A stretch of 64,000 nt of DNA from an uncultured Clostridia bacterium (GCA_934203075.1 CAKPYT010000046.1:1-64000); one strand, 5' to 3'. Shown: positions 1 through 8,717, counted from the stretch's first letter. Made by a program: numbers and translations. Notes: generated by a model not told the origin, from the letters alone.

Positions 1-1
1 C

Positions 2-229
2 CTGGTATGCCCGCAAGGGCGTGCCGGGGAAACTTCGGTCGTCAGCGGCGAAAGACGCCACGAGTTTATTGTCATCACCTGCAACACGGTGATTCTGAAA
101 ATCGTGGCGAATGCGGATATCATAGTCCCGACGTACGGCTATGCCGTCATTCCTCCCGCGCAGGACTATGCGAATACGGAATGCTCCCGGTTTTTCGAAA
201 TGCCGCTTTTCCCGCAATCGCAAACATAA
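2..229 (+). CDS. C-terminal fragment of an unidentified protein, possibly spore-coat SPOCS/DUF3794-like
   Basis: An open frame enters from the left edge and stops at TAA 227-229, leaving about 75 residues. The tail contains HEFIVITCNTVILKIV followed by VPTYGYAVIPPAQDY and a FFEMPLFP-like end. A beta-rich stretch followed by a Pro/Tyr/Gly tail of this kind is reminiscent of clostridial SPOCS (DUF3794) proteins, but I recognise this only loosely. The start lies outside the window. A terminator-like hairpin follows at 382-420, so this gene and lgt belong to separate units. Confidence 0.45.
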   Translation: MVCPQGRAGETSVVSGERRHEFIVITCNTVILKIVANADIIVPTYGYAVIPPAQDYANTECSRFFEMPLFPQSQT

Positions 230-281
230 ACACGTACGCCCGGCACCCGGAAAGAGGGCAGAAAGTAAAGAATCTTTGTCG

Positions 282-319
282 GCTGCCGTTTTGCGGTCTC
301 CTTTTCGCAAAACGGCAGC
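282..319. repeat. Perfect inverted repeat, 14-bp arms
   Basis: GCTGCCGTTTTGCG (282-295) and its exact reverse complement (306-319) are separated by 10 bases. No T-run follows on either strand, so this is not a typical intrinsic terminator. It may be an RNA hairpin in the 3' region of the upstream gene or a dispersed intergenic palindrome. Confidence 0.6.
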
Positions 320-381
320 GAGTGGCGGCAGGAAAAATAACGGGGCTTCTGCCGGCAGCGCAAACCGTCGGTACGACGCAG

Positions 382-420
382 AACGATGAACGAAAGAACG
401 TTCGTCGTTTTCGCTTTTTC
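382..420 (+). terminator. Probable intrinsic terminator of the upstream gene
   Basis: An 11-bp stem with one G.T pair (AACGATGAACG / CGTTCGTCGTT) and a 6-base loop is followed by TTCGCTTTTTC. It lies upstream of the lgt promoter. Confidence 0.5.
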
Positions 421-455
421 GCCCGGGCAAAGGGTTTCTTATCTTTTGCAACGCA

Positions 456-484
456 TTGACAGCAAACGGGAAAGATAGTATAAT
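456..484 (+). promoter_or_regulatory. Sigma-A type promoter for lgt
   Basis: TTGACA (456-461), a 17-bp spacer and TATAAT (479-484) give a full consensus match. The predicted start lies near 491, and AAAGGAG at 498-504 precedes the lgt ATG. Confidence 0.88.
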
Positions 485-514
485 ACGCTTAATCTCGAAA
501 GGAGTTTTCGGAGT

Positions 515-1477
515 ATGAACGAGATATTTTCTCTTTTGATGCATGCAGGATCGCAAAATCCTCGGCCGGATAACCCGGGAATCGATATTTTCGGTTTCAG
601 AATCTATTACTATGCCATCATCATCGTAATCGGTATGTTGGTTGCTATTCTCATTGCAACGTTTCTTTTCAAGAAGAGGGGCATGAACCCGGACGATTTA
701 ATGACGTACGCTTTGGCGGCGATTCCGTTCGGCGTTTTAGGCGCTCGCCTGTTCTTCTTTTTGTTTCCGTATGCCGGTACCACCAGCGACTGGAGTCAGT
801 TTTTTAACTTCCGCAACGGCGGACTTGCCATCTACGGCGGTGTTATCGGTGGGGCTGCGGCGGCCTTCGTGGTTTCTCTCCTGAAAAAGCAAAATTTCTT
901 TCAGGTAGCGGATTGCTGTATCGTCGGCGTGATTATCGCACAATCCATCGGCAGATGGGGCAATTTCGTCAATCAGGAAGCCCACGGGGCGGAAATCACC
1001 AACCCGACATGGCAATGGTTCCCGATTGGCGTAAACATTTCCGGCACCTGGTATCAGGCAACGTTCTTCTATGAATCGTTCTGGAATTTGATCGGGTTTG
1101 CGTTCCTGTTGGTGTATTCTCTCAAATGGTACCGCAGGGGCATGCCCTTGTGTATCTACGGCCTCTACTACGGCCTCGGGCGGTTCTGGATCGAGGGCTT
1201 GCGTACCGATAGCCTGTTCCTCGGTAACACGGGGATCCGCGTTTCGCAATTCGTAAGCATCATCATGATGCTGCTCGGCCTTGCGGGTGCGGTTTATATT
1301 TATCGCAAAGAGTTAAAGCGCCTTTGGTATCGTCTGCTGAAAAAGCCATTGCCGGAAGCAGTGCAGGAAGCATCAGGTACCGGCACAGAAGAAGAGGCAT
1401 CCGCCTCGGACGCCACCGAACGGGAACAGATAAAAACAGCAGAAGAAAAGGACGGCTCGGCAGAGAAGAAGGAGTAG
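515..1477 (+). CDS. lgt: Prolipoprotein diacylglyceryl transferase
   Basis: Transfers the diacylglyceryl group of phosphatidylglycerol to the lipobox cysteine of prolipoproteins, the first step of lipoprotein maturation in the membrane. The 320-residue product has many hydrophobic segments, the Lgt pattern GGLAIYGGVIGG near residues 102-113, and the signature GRWGNFVNQEAHG at about 146-158 with the essential Arg and Glu. The last 50 or so residues form a Glu/Ala/Lys-rich hydrophilic tail longer than in most homologues. The start at 515 sits about 10 bases after AAAGGAG, and a consensus promoter lies just upstream. The next gene starts 2 bases after the stop, so the two are probably co-transcribed. 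Confidence 0.95.
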   Translation: MNEIFSLLMHAGSQNPRPDNPGIDIFGFRIYYYAIIIVIGMLVAILIATFLFKKRGMNPDDLMTYALAAIPFGVLGARLFFFLFPYAGTTSDWSQFFNFRNGGLAIYGGVIGGAAAAFVVSLLKKQNFFQVADCCIVGVIIAQSIGRWGNFVNQEAHGAEITNPTWQWFPIGVNISGTWYQATFFYESFWNLIGFAFLLVYSLKWYRRGMPLCIYGLYYGLGRFWIEGLRTDSLFLGNTGIRVSQFVSIIMMLLGLAGAVYIYRKELKRLWYRLLKKPLPEAVQEASGTGTEEEASASDATEREQIKTAEEKDGSAEKKE

Positions 1478-1479
1478 TC

Positions 1480-2904
1480 ATGCAACACGATAAACTTGCT
1501 TTGCTGACGGATTTTTACGAACTCACCATGATGAACGGCTACCTGAAAGAAGGTATGGCGGATCGCATTGCGGTGTTCGACGTATTTTTTCGAACGAATC
1601 AGGAGAGTTCTTATTGCATTGCGGCCGGGCTGGAACAGGCGGTGGAGTACCTGACCCAGCTGCATTTCGCAGAAGACGAAGTGGAATACCTTCGTTCCCT
1701 CGGCGTGTTTGACGAGGCGTTTCTGCAAAGATTGAAAGAGTTTCGCTTCACCGGCGATTTGTACGCCTTGCCGGAAGGCACCGTGGTGTTTCCCGGGGAG
1801 CCGCTGCTCATTGTCAAAGCTCCGATTTTTCAGGCGCAGTTGCTGGAATCGGCGCTGTTGAATATCGTAAACTTTCAAACGCTCATTGCAACGAAAGCAA
1901 ACCGTATTGTTTCCGCTGCCGCCCCCGGCGGCGTGTTGGAGTTCGGCCTGCGTCGCGCGCAGGCACCGGACGCTTCCGTCTACGGAGCTCGGGCGACCGT
2001 CATCGGGGGGTGCGTCTCCACCAGCAACGTCCTGGCTTGCAAAATGTTCGGACTTCCGCCGAAAGGGACGCACGCACACAGTTGGATTATGTCCTTCCCG
2101 TCCGAGTTGGAGGCGTTTCGGTCTTACGCACGGTTGTATCCGGAAGGATGCCTGTTGTTGGTCGATACCTACAACACGCTGAAATCCGGCATGCCGAATG
2201 CTATCACGGTCTTTCGCGAACTGCGGGAAAAGGGCTACGAACCTCTCGGCATTCGTCTGGATTCCGGAGATTTGGCATATCTCAGCAAACAGGCTCGTAA
2301 AATGTTAGACGAAGCAGGTTTTCCGAATGCCAAAGTGTTTGTTTCCGGCGATCTGGATGAATACGTCATTTCTTCTTTGAAGGCGCAGGGGGCACAAATC
2401 GATTTGTACGGGGTAGGAACCCGAATGATTACCTCCCACAGCAACCCCAGCCTCGGCGGTGTGTATAAAATTGCGGCCATTCAGGAAGGGGACGTGCTTG
2501 TTCCGAAAATCAAAGTTTCGGAAAACCCGAATAAAATCACGAATCCGGGCGAAAAGCGCCTGTACCGCATTTACGATAAAGCAACCGGCAAGGCGATTGC
2601 GGATTATCTTTGCCTGGCGGGGGAAACGATCGATGAATCGAAACCGCTTACCCTGGTGCACCCCACGGAGCGCTGGAAGCAAATGACGGTGGAGAACTAT
2701 CGGGCAAAAGAATTGTACGTGCAGGTGCTGAAGGGCGGTAATTTAGTTTACAAACTCCCGCCTTTGGAAGAAATTCGTCAAAGCGTAAGAAACAACCTGG
2801 CGGAATTCTGGGAAGAATACAAACGAATCGAACGTCCGCAACTCTATAAAGTGGACTATTCGGATCAATTATACGAACTAAAGCAAAAACTATTAAGCAG
2901 GTAG
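1480..2904 (+). CDS. pncB: Nicotinate phosphoribosyltransferase
   Basis: Converts nicotinate and PRPP to nicotinate mononucleotide in the Preiss-Handler NAD salvage pathway. The 474 residues show family features: an N-terminal TDFYELTMMNGYL, a GTHAHSWIM segment carrying the histidine expected to be phosphorylated, and GTRMITSHSNPSLGGVYK in the phosphate-binding barrel end. The frame is open further upstream inside lgt, but ATG 1480 is chosen because AGAAGGAG lies 5 bases before it and the family begins near this point. It is packed directly behind lgt and 10 bases ahead of the DivIVA-domain gene. Confidence 0.95.
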   Translation: MQHDKLALLTDFYELTMMNGYLKEGMADRIAVFDVFFRTNQESSYCIAAGLEQAVEYLTQLHFAEDEVEYLRSLGVFDEAFLQRLKEFRFTGDLYALPEGTVVFPGEPLLIVKAPIFQAQLLESALLNIVNFQTLIATKANRIVSAAAPGGVLEFGLRRAQAPDASVYGARATVIGGCVSTSNVLACKMFGLPPKGTHAHSWIMSFPSELEAFRSYARLYPEGCLLLVDTYNTLKSGMPNAITVFRELREKGYEPLGIRLDSGDLAYLSKQARKMLDEAGFPNAKVFVSGDLDEYVISSLKAQGAQIDLYGVGTRMITSHSNPSLGGVYKIAAIQEGDVLVPKIKVSENPNKITNPGEKRLYRIYDKATGKAIADYLCLAGETIDESKPLTLVHPTERWKQMTVENYRAKELYVQVLKGGNLVYKLPPLEEIRQSVRNNLAEFWEEYKRIERPQLYKVDYSDQLYELKQKLLSR

Positions 2905-2914
2905 GTGCCAAAGA

Positions 2915-3670
2915 ATGGATCAATTTGAAATTGTAAGAAGAGGTTACAAGCCGGAGGCGGTGGATGCCCACATCCAGGGCCTGAAACAAAATTACGACAA
3001 CGTATTGGCGGAACAGAAAGAACGTATTTTTCAATTAGTGGACGAAAACAAGAAAATGAAAGAAGAATACGAACAGGTGCTTGCGCAAAAGGAAATGATT
3101 TCGCGTGCGCTGATCGAAGCTACCGAAAAAGCAAAAGAAATCGAAAAGGCGGCTTCTGCTCAGGCGGAAGAATTGATCGAAGGGCTCAGAGTTTTTTCGC
3201 TGAAACTGGAAAACGAGTTCGGCGGGGAAAAGGACGCATTGTATCACTCCGTCAACGAAATTGTGGAAGGGGTGATTTCCCGCGGGTATGCCGAACCGCA
3301 GGATCTGGAACGGCTGCAGGCCATCACGCCGCAAACGAACGATCTTTCCACGCTGATCGAAGCTTTCCGCACAAACGTGACGGATCGTGCGACGTATCAG
3401 GCAAAGGTAAACGAACTTGCGGCGGAAGAACAAAAAGTGCTGCAGGAAAAACGCGCCGCAGAACAGATGAAAGCCCAGCAGGAAAATTTGCTGAAAGAGC
3501 TGACCGTGCTGAAAGTGCGGTTAGAAACGCAAATCAAAAACCACAAAGCGGCAGAACCGGCGGAAGAGGAACCAAAGAAAGAGGTTCCCGCACATATCGA
3601 TCAGGAAGAAGTGAACCATCCTTCCGAAAGTCTGGAGGATCTCTGCAAAGAATTGGGGCTGATCGAATAA
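2915..3670 (+). CDS. DivIVA-domain coiled-coil protein
   Basis: A 251-residue protein. Residues 1-40 carry the DivIVA signature (FEIVRRGYKPEAVDAHIQGL), the membrane-curvature-binding N-terminus of DivIVA/GpsB-like proteins that mark poles and septa. The rest is almost entirely charged heptad-type sequence typical of long coiled coils, with an acidic Pro/Glu-rich segment near 210-230. Whether it acts like DivIVA, GpsB or another polar scaffold cannot be decided from sequence. It is the last gene of the lgt-pncB unit and is followed by an intrinsic terminator. Confidence 0.85.
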   Translation: MDQFEIVRRGYKPEAVDAHIQGLKQNYDNVLAEQKERIFQLVDENKKMKEEYEQVLAQKEMISRALIEATEKAKEIEKAASAQAEELIEGLRVFSLKLENEFGGEKDALYHSVNEIVEGVISRGYAEPQDLERLQAITPQTNDLSTLIEAFRTNVTDRATYQAKVNELAAEEQKVLQEKRAAEQMKAQQENLLKELTVLKVRLETQIKNHKAAEPAEEEPKKEVPAHIDQEEVNHPSESLEDLCKELGLIE

Positions 3671-4028
3671 AGCACCGCAAAGTGCAAAAGGAGGCCCGGA
3701 GGGGCTCCCGGGTCGGATCCGCAGATCAAAAAATGCAAGAAAACGTCAAAAAGCAACCCGTACGGGTTGCTTTTTCTGTTTTTCCGCAAATCCGTTTTGC
3801 TGAAAACTTTCTTCCGGCGGCAACGGTACTTTGTTCCAAGGAGAAAATCTCCCGGGCGTTTTTGCAAAAGAGCCGCGATTTTCCGGCACCGTGGTGCAGA
3901 CGGGCCCGGACTCGGCCTTGTTCGTCTGTCGGTGTCGGGAGGAAGGGCATCGGGGCGCTTCGGCGCATTGCGGCGGATGCACAGATCGCGGAGAATCTTC
4001 ATACGATGGACGTAGGAGAGTGCCTGTT
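3671..4028. other. Intergenic stretch with terminator
   Basis: It holds the terminator at 3748-3776. The frame of the next gene stays open back to about 3804 and offers a TTG at 3831, but that part has no ribosome-binding site, so I treat it as non-coding with moderate confidence. Confidence 0.5.
3748..3776. terminator. Intrinsic terminator (bidirectional)
   Basis: A 13-bp perfect stem, AAAAAGCAACCCG / CGGGTTGCTTTTT, around a TA loop. It closes the lgt-pncB-DivIVA unit. Confidence 0.9.
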
Positions 4029-4298
4029 GTGAAATACGAAAAATGTCCGCGATGTGAATTGAATTATAAAACGGCAGAAGAAGCGTATTGCAGCGTTTGT
4101 CGCAAGCAGTTGACGGGCAAAGATCGCGACGAGGAGGACGGCCTGTTTGACGTCTGCCCGTTTTGCGAAAGGTATCCGCTTCGGTTCGGAGAAGAGATGT
4201 GTGAAAAATGCCGCAATCGTCAGATAGAAACGCAGGGAGAAAAAGTTTTTTCTGTGGTGGAAAAAAAGGAAAAACTGTGGTATACTGAAGACAGGTGA
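4029..4298 (+). CDS. Small double zinc-ribbon protein, function unknown
   Basis: An 89-residue product with four CxxC knuckles: CPRC and CSVC near residues 6 and 22, then CPFC and CEKC near 43 and 60. This suggests two zinc ribbons. The C-terminus is charged and lacks other motifs. GTG 4029 is chosen because TAGGAGAG lies about 9 bases upstream; a TTG at 3831 would add 66 unconvincing residues. It ends 3 bases before the metallophosphoesterase gene, so the two are likely functionally linked. I do not recognise the family, and zinc binding is inferred from the cysteine pattern only. Confidence 0.65.
   Translation: MKYEKCPRCELNYKTAEEAYCSVCRKQLTGKDRDEEDGLFDVCPFCERYPLRFGEEMCEKCRNRQIETQGEKVFSVVEKKEKLWYTEDR
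4258..4286 (+). promoter_or_regulatory. Possible internal promoter with extended -10
   Basis: TGTGGTATACT with a poor -35 (TGGAAA) 17 bp upstream, inside the 3' end of the zinc-ribbon gene and just before the phosphoesterase. The same TGTGGTATACT string occurs in the rimP promoter. Confidence 0.4.
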
Positions 4299-4301
4299 AC
4301 T

Positions 4302-5042
4302 ATGAAAGTTTTTGCAATCAGTGATTTGCATCTTGCCTCCGCCGTGAACAAGCCGATGGATGTGTTCGGCGCGGGGTGGGAGAATTACGTAGAAAAAATA
4401 ACGCAGGATTGGCAAAGTAAGGTCTCCGGGCAGGATCTGGTGTTGTTGCCGGGGGATTTCAGTTGGGCAATGACGGAGCAGGAGGTACAGCCGGATTTGC
4501 AGTTCCTGCAAGAATTGCCTGGAACAAAAGTGCTGCTGAGGGGCAATCATGATTATTGGTGGAGCACGCTCAGCAAAGTGCGCAGAATGCTGCCGTCCAG
4601 CGTGCAGGTGCTGCAAAACGATTGTTTAAGATTCGGCTCCCTTTTGGTATGCGGATCCCGCGGGTGGACATGCCCGGATAAAGCGCTCTCCAAAGAGGAC
4701 GAAAAGATCTACAAGCGGGAAGCCCTGCGGCTGGAACTCTCGTTGCAGGAAATGCAGCGCCGGAAGCAGGAGGGGGATCGCGTGATCTGCATGATGCATT
4801 TTCCTCCGTTTAACGTTCGTCGGGAGGACAGTGCCTACACGCAGTTGCTGATTCGTTATGGGGTACAAAACGTCATTTTCGGGCATCTGCACGGAAAGGA
4901 TTGCCGAGCAGACCTGGATTTTTATCGGTTCGGCATTCACTTCCGCTTGGTCTCTACCGATCTTGTGGGGCATCGGCTGACGGAATTGACGGAATTGTCT
5001 TCCGAGGGGGATGCCTCTAAAACGGGGCAAGACGTCCGCTGA
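4302..5042 (+). CDS. Metallophosphoesterase
   Basis: A calcineurin-like dimetal phosphoesterase of 246 residues. All signature blocks are present in order: ISDLHL (about 6-11), LLPGDFSW (48-55), LRGNHDYWW (78-86), MMHFPPF (about 161-167) and FGHLHG (about 189-194). These supply the metal-binding Asp, His and Asn residues. The substrate cannot be told from sequence; related clostridial proteins are usually annotated only as phosphohydrolases. It starts 3 bases after the zinc-ribbon gene and ends at a shared terminator that faces the convergent aminopeptidase gene. Confidence 0.88.
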   Translation: MKVFAISDLHLASAVNKPMDVFGAGWENYVEKITQDWQSKVSGQDLVLLPGDFSWAMTEQEVQPDLQFLQELPGTKVLLRGNHDYWWSTLSKVRRMLPSSVQVLQNDCLRFGSLLVCGSRGWTCPDKALSKEDEKIYKREALRLELSLQEMQRRKQEGDRVICMMHFPPFNVRREDSAYTQLLIRYGVQNVIFGHLHGKDCRADLDFYRFGIHFRLVSTDLVGHRLTELTELSSEGDASKTGQDVR

Positions 5043-5110
5043 AGCGAAAGAAAAAAGAAAAAGGGGTACGTCATCGGCAAGCACGGAAGACTTGCGGCGG
5101 ATAAAAGGCA

Positions 5111-5155
5111 AAGAAAAAGAAGCAGCCGAAGGGTTGCTTCTCTTTTTTATTTTTT
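5111..5155. terminator. Bidirectional terminator between convergent genes
   Basis: AGAAGCAGCC / GGTTGCTTCT (one G.T pair) with a GAAG loop is flanked by an A-rich left side and a T-rich right side. It can stop the phosphoesterase transcript and the minus-strand aminopeptidase transcript. Confidence 0.88.
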
Positions 5156-5167
5156 GATCAAGGCGGG

Positions 5168-6400
5168 TTACAGCACCCAGTCCCCGTTGCGGAACACCGG
5201 CACAACGCTGCCGTCCTGTAGAATACCGTCGATGTTCAGATCGTCCGTGCCGATCATAAAGTCGCAATGTTCCATACTGCTGTTCAGCCCTTTGGCAGAC
5301 AGTTCCTCTTTCGAAAGCGTTTCGCTGTTTTTCACGTTGGTGGTATAGGCGTCGCCCAGTGCCAGGTGGCAGCTTGCGTTTTCGTCAAACAGGGTGTTGT
5401 AAAACAGAATGCCCATTTCGTGAATCGGGCTGCGCTTTCCGATGAGAGCCGCTTCGCCCAACCGGTGGGAACCTTCGTCCGTTTCAATAATCATTTTCAA
5501 CGAATCGTATCCCTTTTCCGCCCCGTAATCTACCACGCGGCCGTCCTGAAAACGAATCCAGAATTGATCGATGACGCTGCCTCCGTGTACAAGGGGGAGT
5601 GCACTGTATACAATGCCGTCCACTCTGTTTTTGTCCGGAGCGGTAAAAATTTCTTCGGAGGGTAAATTCGCATTGAACTCGATCCCGTCCGCTGCAGGTT
5701 CGCTCCCGCCGATCCAGACGTGATCTTGCGCAAGCCCCACGGTCAGATCCGTTCCCTTGGCGTTCGTGTAGTGCAGGGCATGGAAATTCAGTCGGTTCAG
5801 CTTGTCCGCAAGGGCGTGCAGGCGCTCGTTGTGACGAGCCAACGCTTCCATGGGATCCTCCGTATCCAGCCGGACGGAATGTGCAATTGCATCGCCCAGG
5901 CGGGAAACGGCCTCTTCCGTGGAACATTGCGGGAATACCGTCTCTGCCCAACGTTCGGTCGGGACGGAAATCACGCACCAGCGAATTTTGTTGGAGGTAA
6001 TCGCTTCAAAATATTTTTGGGAAGCCATCTGATTGGCTCTGGAAAGGCGCTGCAGTTTGGAAACGTCTGCCCCGCGGAAAACGTTCGGGTCTTTGGCGGA
6101 AATGGAAATATGCGCCCCGCCGCGATCCACCAGGTTGTTGCGCATGTCCGTAACCCAAGGCAGAACGTCCTCCATTGCCGCATCCTGCGCTTCGTCCAGG
6201 CGAATGCGGGTAAGCACGTCGTCCTGATAGTTGATACTTACGCGAAAAGCTCCTTTCCGGTAAGCCTCTTTTGCCAGGGCCCGTGCAAAGTCCACACACT
6301 CCGGCGGGCAGGTAATCATCAAATCTTGGTTCGGCTGCAAATTTACGCCTTGTGTCACAACCAGTTCCGCATAGGCTTGCAATTGTTTTTCCGTCAACAT
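5168..6400 (-). CDS. Aminopeptidase, M29 family
   Basis: A metallo-aminopeptidase of the thermophilic aminopeptidase family (AmpS/PepS/aminopeptidase T), which removes N-terminal residues from peptides in the cytoplasm using two metal ions. The 410 residues contain the family metal-ligand regions: LPSEEIFTAP, HRLGEAALI, FYNTLFDENASCHLALGDAY, and EHCDFMIGTDDLNI near the C-terminus. The start has AGGAG 9-10 bases upstream on the minus strand and a good promoter at 6453-6481. The gene stands alone, divergent from sdaAB and convergent with the phosphoesterase. Confidence 0.93.
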   Translation of the reverse strand: MLTEKQLQAYAELVVTQGVNLQPNQDLMITCPPECVDFARALAKEAYRKGAFRVSINYQDDVLTRIRLDEAQDAAMEDVLPWVTDMRNNLVDRGGAHISISAKDPNVFRGADVSKLQRLSRANQMASQKYFEAITSNKIRWCVISVPTERWAETVFPQCSTEEAVSRLGDAIAHSVRLDTEDPMEALARHNERLHALADKLNRLNFHALHYTNAKGTDLTVGLAQDHVWIGGSEPAADGIEFNANLPSEEIFTAPDKNRVDGIVYSALPLVHGGSVIDQFWIRFQDGRVVDYGAEKGYDSLKMIIETDEGSHRLGEAALIGKRSPIHEMGILFYNTLFDENASCHLALGDAYTTNVKNSETLSKEELSAKGLNSSMEHCDFMIGTDDLNIDGILQDGSVVPVFRNGDWVL

Positions 6401-6452
6401 GTTCTATCTTCTCCTCTTGCCGCAACTTGCGGTATCGTTTTCTTTCGGTTTT

Positions 6453-6481
6453 ATTGTAGCGAAATGCGTAAGGGATGTCAA
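6453..6481 (-). promoter_or_regulatory. Sigma-A type promoter for the M29 aminopeptidase
   Basis: On the minus strand, TTGACA (6476-6481), 17 bp and TACAAT (6453-6458). Confidence 0.85.
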
Positions 6482-6502
6482 GCAAGAAAGTGCTCCAGAC
6501 GT

Positions 6503-6531
6503 TGACGAAACGGTACTTCTATTGTAAAATA
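6503..6531 (+). promoter_or_regulatory. Sigma-A type promoter for sdaAB
   Basis: TTGACG (6503-6508), 17 bp and TAAAAT (6526-6531). It is divergent from the aminopeptidase promoter, with only about 20 bp between the two -35 boxes. Confidence 0.8.
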
Positions 6532-6566
6532 AAGCCAGCCCGATTATGGGCGGAAAAGAGGCAAAA

Positions 6567-7232
6567 ATGGTGAAAAGTATCTTCAGCATTCTCGGGCCTG
6601 AAATGATCGGCCCAAGCAGTTCGCATACGGCGGGAGCCGCGCGGCTCGGGCGTGCGGCTTACGTTCTGGCAGGAGGGGACGTGCAGTCTGTCGTCTTTAC
6701 GTTGTACGGGTCCTTTGCGCATACGGGAAAGGGGCACGGAACGGATAAGGCGCTTCTGGCAGGGATCATGAATCTTTCTCCGAAGGACGAGCACATTAAA
6801 ACGGCATACGAATTGGCAAAAGAACGCGGGCTCCGCTTTGTTTTTTTGGAAGAGGATGCTTCCGGCTTACACCCGAATACGGTAAAAATAGCAGTGACGA
6901 AAGCAGACGGTACCACAACGGAACTGGTCGGCTCCAGCATCGGCGGTGGGAACATCGTTCTGACGCAAATCAACGGGGTTTCCTGTGAAATCACCACGGA
7001 TTATCCTACCGTAATGGTGCTGCATTCCGATCGCGTCGGGGTGGTCAGCAAACTTACGGCACAGCTGGAAAAATTTCGGATCAATATCGTTACGTTGCGC
7101 AACTCGCGCGAAGCACGCGGCAAGGGCGCAACAACCGTCATCGAAACGGATACGGCGCTGCCGCAATCGGTGCTGAATGCCCTGCGGGAACAGCCGTCCG
7201 TCACGAACGTAGTGTTTATCGATAGAGTCTAG
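6567..7232 (+). CDS. sdaAB: L-serine dehydratase, beta subunit
   Basis: The beta subunit of the two-subunit, oxygen-sensitive 4Fe-4S serine dehydratase that deaminates L-serine to pyruvate. Of 221 residues, the N-terminal part has the family signature ILGPEMIGPSSSHTAGA. The C-terminal 75 or so residues (DYPTVMVLHSDRVGVVSKL onward) form an ACT domain, a likely amino-acid sensor. ATG 6567 fits the family start and has AGAGG upstream; an ATG at 6546 would add seven residues. The alpha subunit follows 10 bases later. Confidence 0.95.
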   Translation: MVKSIFSILGPEMIGPSSSHTAGAARLGRAAYVLAGGDVQSVVFTLYGSFAHTGKGHGTDKALLAGIMNLSPKDEHIKTAYELAKERGLRFVFLEEDASGLHPNTVKIAVTKADGTTTELVGSSIGGGNIVLTQINGVSCEITTDYPTVMVLHSDRVGVVSKLTAQLEKFRINIVTLRNSREARGKGATTVIETDTALPQSVLNALREQPSVTNVVFIDRV

Positions 7233-7242
7233 AGGGTTCAGA

Positions 7243-8160
7243 ATGTATCAAACGGCAAAAGAATGGGCAGAAGCATGCGCTCGCCTGCAAAAAACGGTGG
7301 CGGAAGTCGTGTACGAGGAGGAATGCGAACGGCAGAACCTCCCTTCGGGGGACGTTTCCGTGCGTGCACAGTTATCGGATTATCTGAAAGTCATGAAAAA
7401 CGCCGCAGAGCGGTGCCTTACGGAAGTGGTTCCCTCGGTCAGCGGGCTGAGCGGAGGCGATGCAAAGCGTTTGTACGACTATCTGCTTGCCGGCGAAACG
7501 GTTTGCGGCAGCGAGTTTTTGCTTTCCGTTGCGTATGCGCTTTCCACTTCGGAAGTGAACGCTTCCATGGGGTTGATCGTGGCTTCTCCCACGGCAGGGG
7601 CAAGCGGAATTTTGCCCGGGGCGCTATTAGGGGTGGCAAAACGTCGTAACATCACAGACGTTCGTCTGCTGACGGACGCATTGTTGGTTGCCGCGGGGAT
7701 CGGGCAGATTATCGAGGCGAACGCAACGCTGTCCGGTGCGGAAGGCGGCTGTCAGGCGGAGTGCGGATCCGCCGCTGCCATGGCAGCGGGGGCGGTTACG
7801 TTCCTCTGTGGCGGCACAACGCAGCAAATTTTCGATGCGGCGGCCATGGCGCTGAAGAACGTTTTAGGGCTGGTGTGCGATCCCATTGCCGGGCTGGTGG
7901 AGTGCCCTTGTATCAAGCGAAACGCTTCGGGGGCGGCAAATGCGTTGCTGAGTGCGGATCTGGCGCTGGCAGGCATTCGCAGTATCGTGCCCTTTGACGA
8001 AGTGGTGGAAGCCATGGCGCGGATCGGCAGCAGCATTGCGCCGGAATTGCGCGAAACGGCCTTAGGGGGGCTGGCCAAAACTCCTACGGGCAAAGAAATC
8101 AAGCGAAAACTATTTGAGAAAAAACAGAATCCCTTCGAGGGAGAAGGAGAAATCAAATGA
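7243..8160 (+). CDS. sdaAA: L-serine dehydratase, alpha subunit
   Basis: The catalytic 4Fe-4S subunit of serine dehydratase, 305 residues. Cysteine-bearing segments expected to hold the cluster are present: GGCQAECGSAAAMAAG around 168-183 and LGLVCDPIAGLVECPCIKRN around 207-226. Together with sdaAB it gives a bacterial type II serine dehydratase that feeds pyruvate and ammonia to fermentation. The last four bases overlap the start of the cyclophilin gene (ATGA), pointing to translational coupling. Confidence 0.95.
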   Translation: MYQTAKEWAEACARLQKTVAEVVYEEECERQNLPSGDVSVRAQLSDYLKVMKNAAERCLTEVVPSVSGLSGGDAKRLYDYLLAGETVCGSEFLLSVAYALSTSEVNASMGLIVASPTAGASGILPGALLGVAKRRNITDVRLLTDALLVAAGIGQIIEANATLSGAEGGCQAECGSAAAMAAGAVTFLCGGTTQQIFDAAAMALKNVLGLVCDPIAGLVECPCIKRNASGAANALLSADLALAGIRSIVPFDEVVEAMARIGSSIAPELRETALGGLAKTPTGKEIKRKLFEKKQNPFEGEGEIK

Positions 8161-8717
8161 AAAATCCTATCGTAACCATTACGATGGAAAACGGTGCGGT
8201 CATGAAGTTGGAATTGTACCCGAAAGTCGCGCCGAATACGGTAAATAATTTTATTTATTTAATCAAACGCGGGTTTTACGACGGAACGGTGTTCCATCGG
8301 ATCATCCCCGGGTTTATGATTCAGGGCGGATCTTGCCCGCAAGGCAAAAAAGATATGGGCGAGTATTACAGCATCAAAGGGGACTTTGAGCTGAACGGCG
8401 TCAGGAATACTCTCCGGCACGAAAGGGGCGTTTTATCTATGGCCCGCACGAACGTGCCCAACAGCGCCTGCTCGCAGTTTTTCATCATGCATGCGGATGC
8501 TCCTCACCTGGACGGCAGTTATGCCGCTTTCGGCAAACTGACGGAAGGCTATGACGTGTTGGACGAGATCGCAAACGTTCCGACGGATTTTTACGATCGG
8601 CCTTTCGAAACGCAGCGGGTCAAAAGCATTGCGGTCGAAACGTTCGGGAAGGACTATCCGGAGCCGGCTATGCTTCTGAAAGAACTCGGAAAGCAGGTTC
8701 CCAAAGAGAACTGGTAG
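8157..8717 (+). CDS. Peptidyl-prolyl cis-trans isomerase, cyclophilin type
   Basis: A single-domain cytoplasmic cyclophilin of 186 residues with no signal peptide. Typical blocks are visible: FYDGTVFHRIIPGFMIQGG (catalytic Arg in FHRI), GVLSMAR, NSACSQFFIMH, and HLDGSYAAFGKLTEGYDVLD. It speeds proline isomerisation during folding. The start overlaps the sdaAA stop (ATGA). A link to serine dehydratase is positional only. Confidence 0.92.
   Translation: MKNPIVTITMENGAVMKLELYPKVAPNTVNNFIYLIKRGFYDGTVFHRIIPGFMIQGGSCPQGKKDMGEYYSIKGDFELNGVRNTLRHERGVLSMARTNVPNSACSQFFIMHADAPHLDGSYAAFGKLTEGYDVLDEIANVPTDFYDRPFETQRVKSIAVETFGKDYPEPAMLLKELGKQVPKENW

Noticed and set aside
3831..4028. 66-residue N-terminal extension of the zinc-ribbon protein from TTG 3831
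   Set aside because: No ribosome-binding site at 3831 and unlike composition, whereas GTG 4029 has TAGGAGAG. Some doubt remains because the frame is open.
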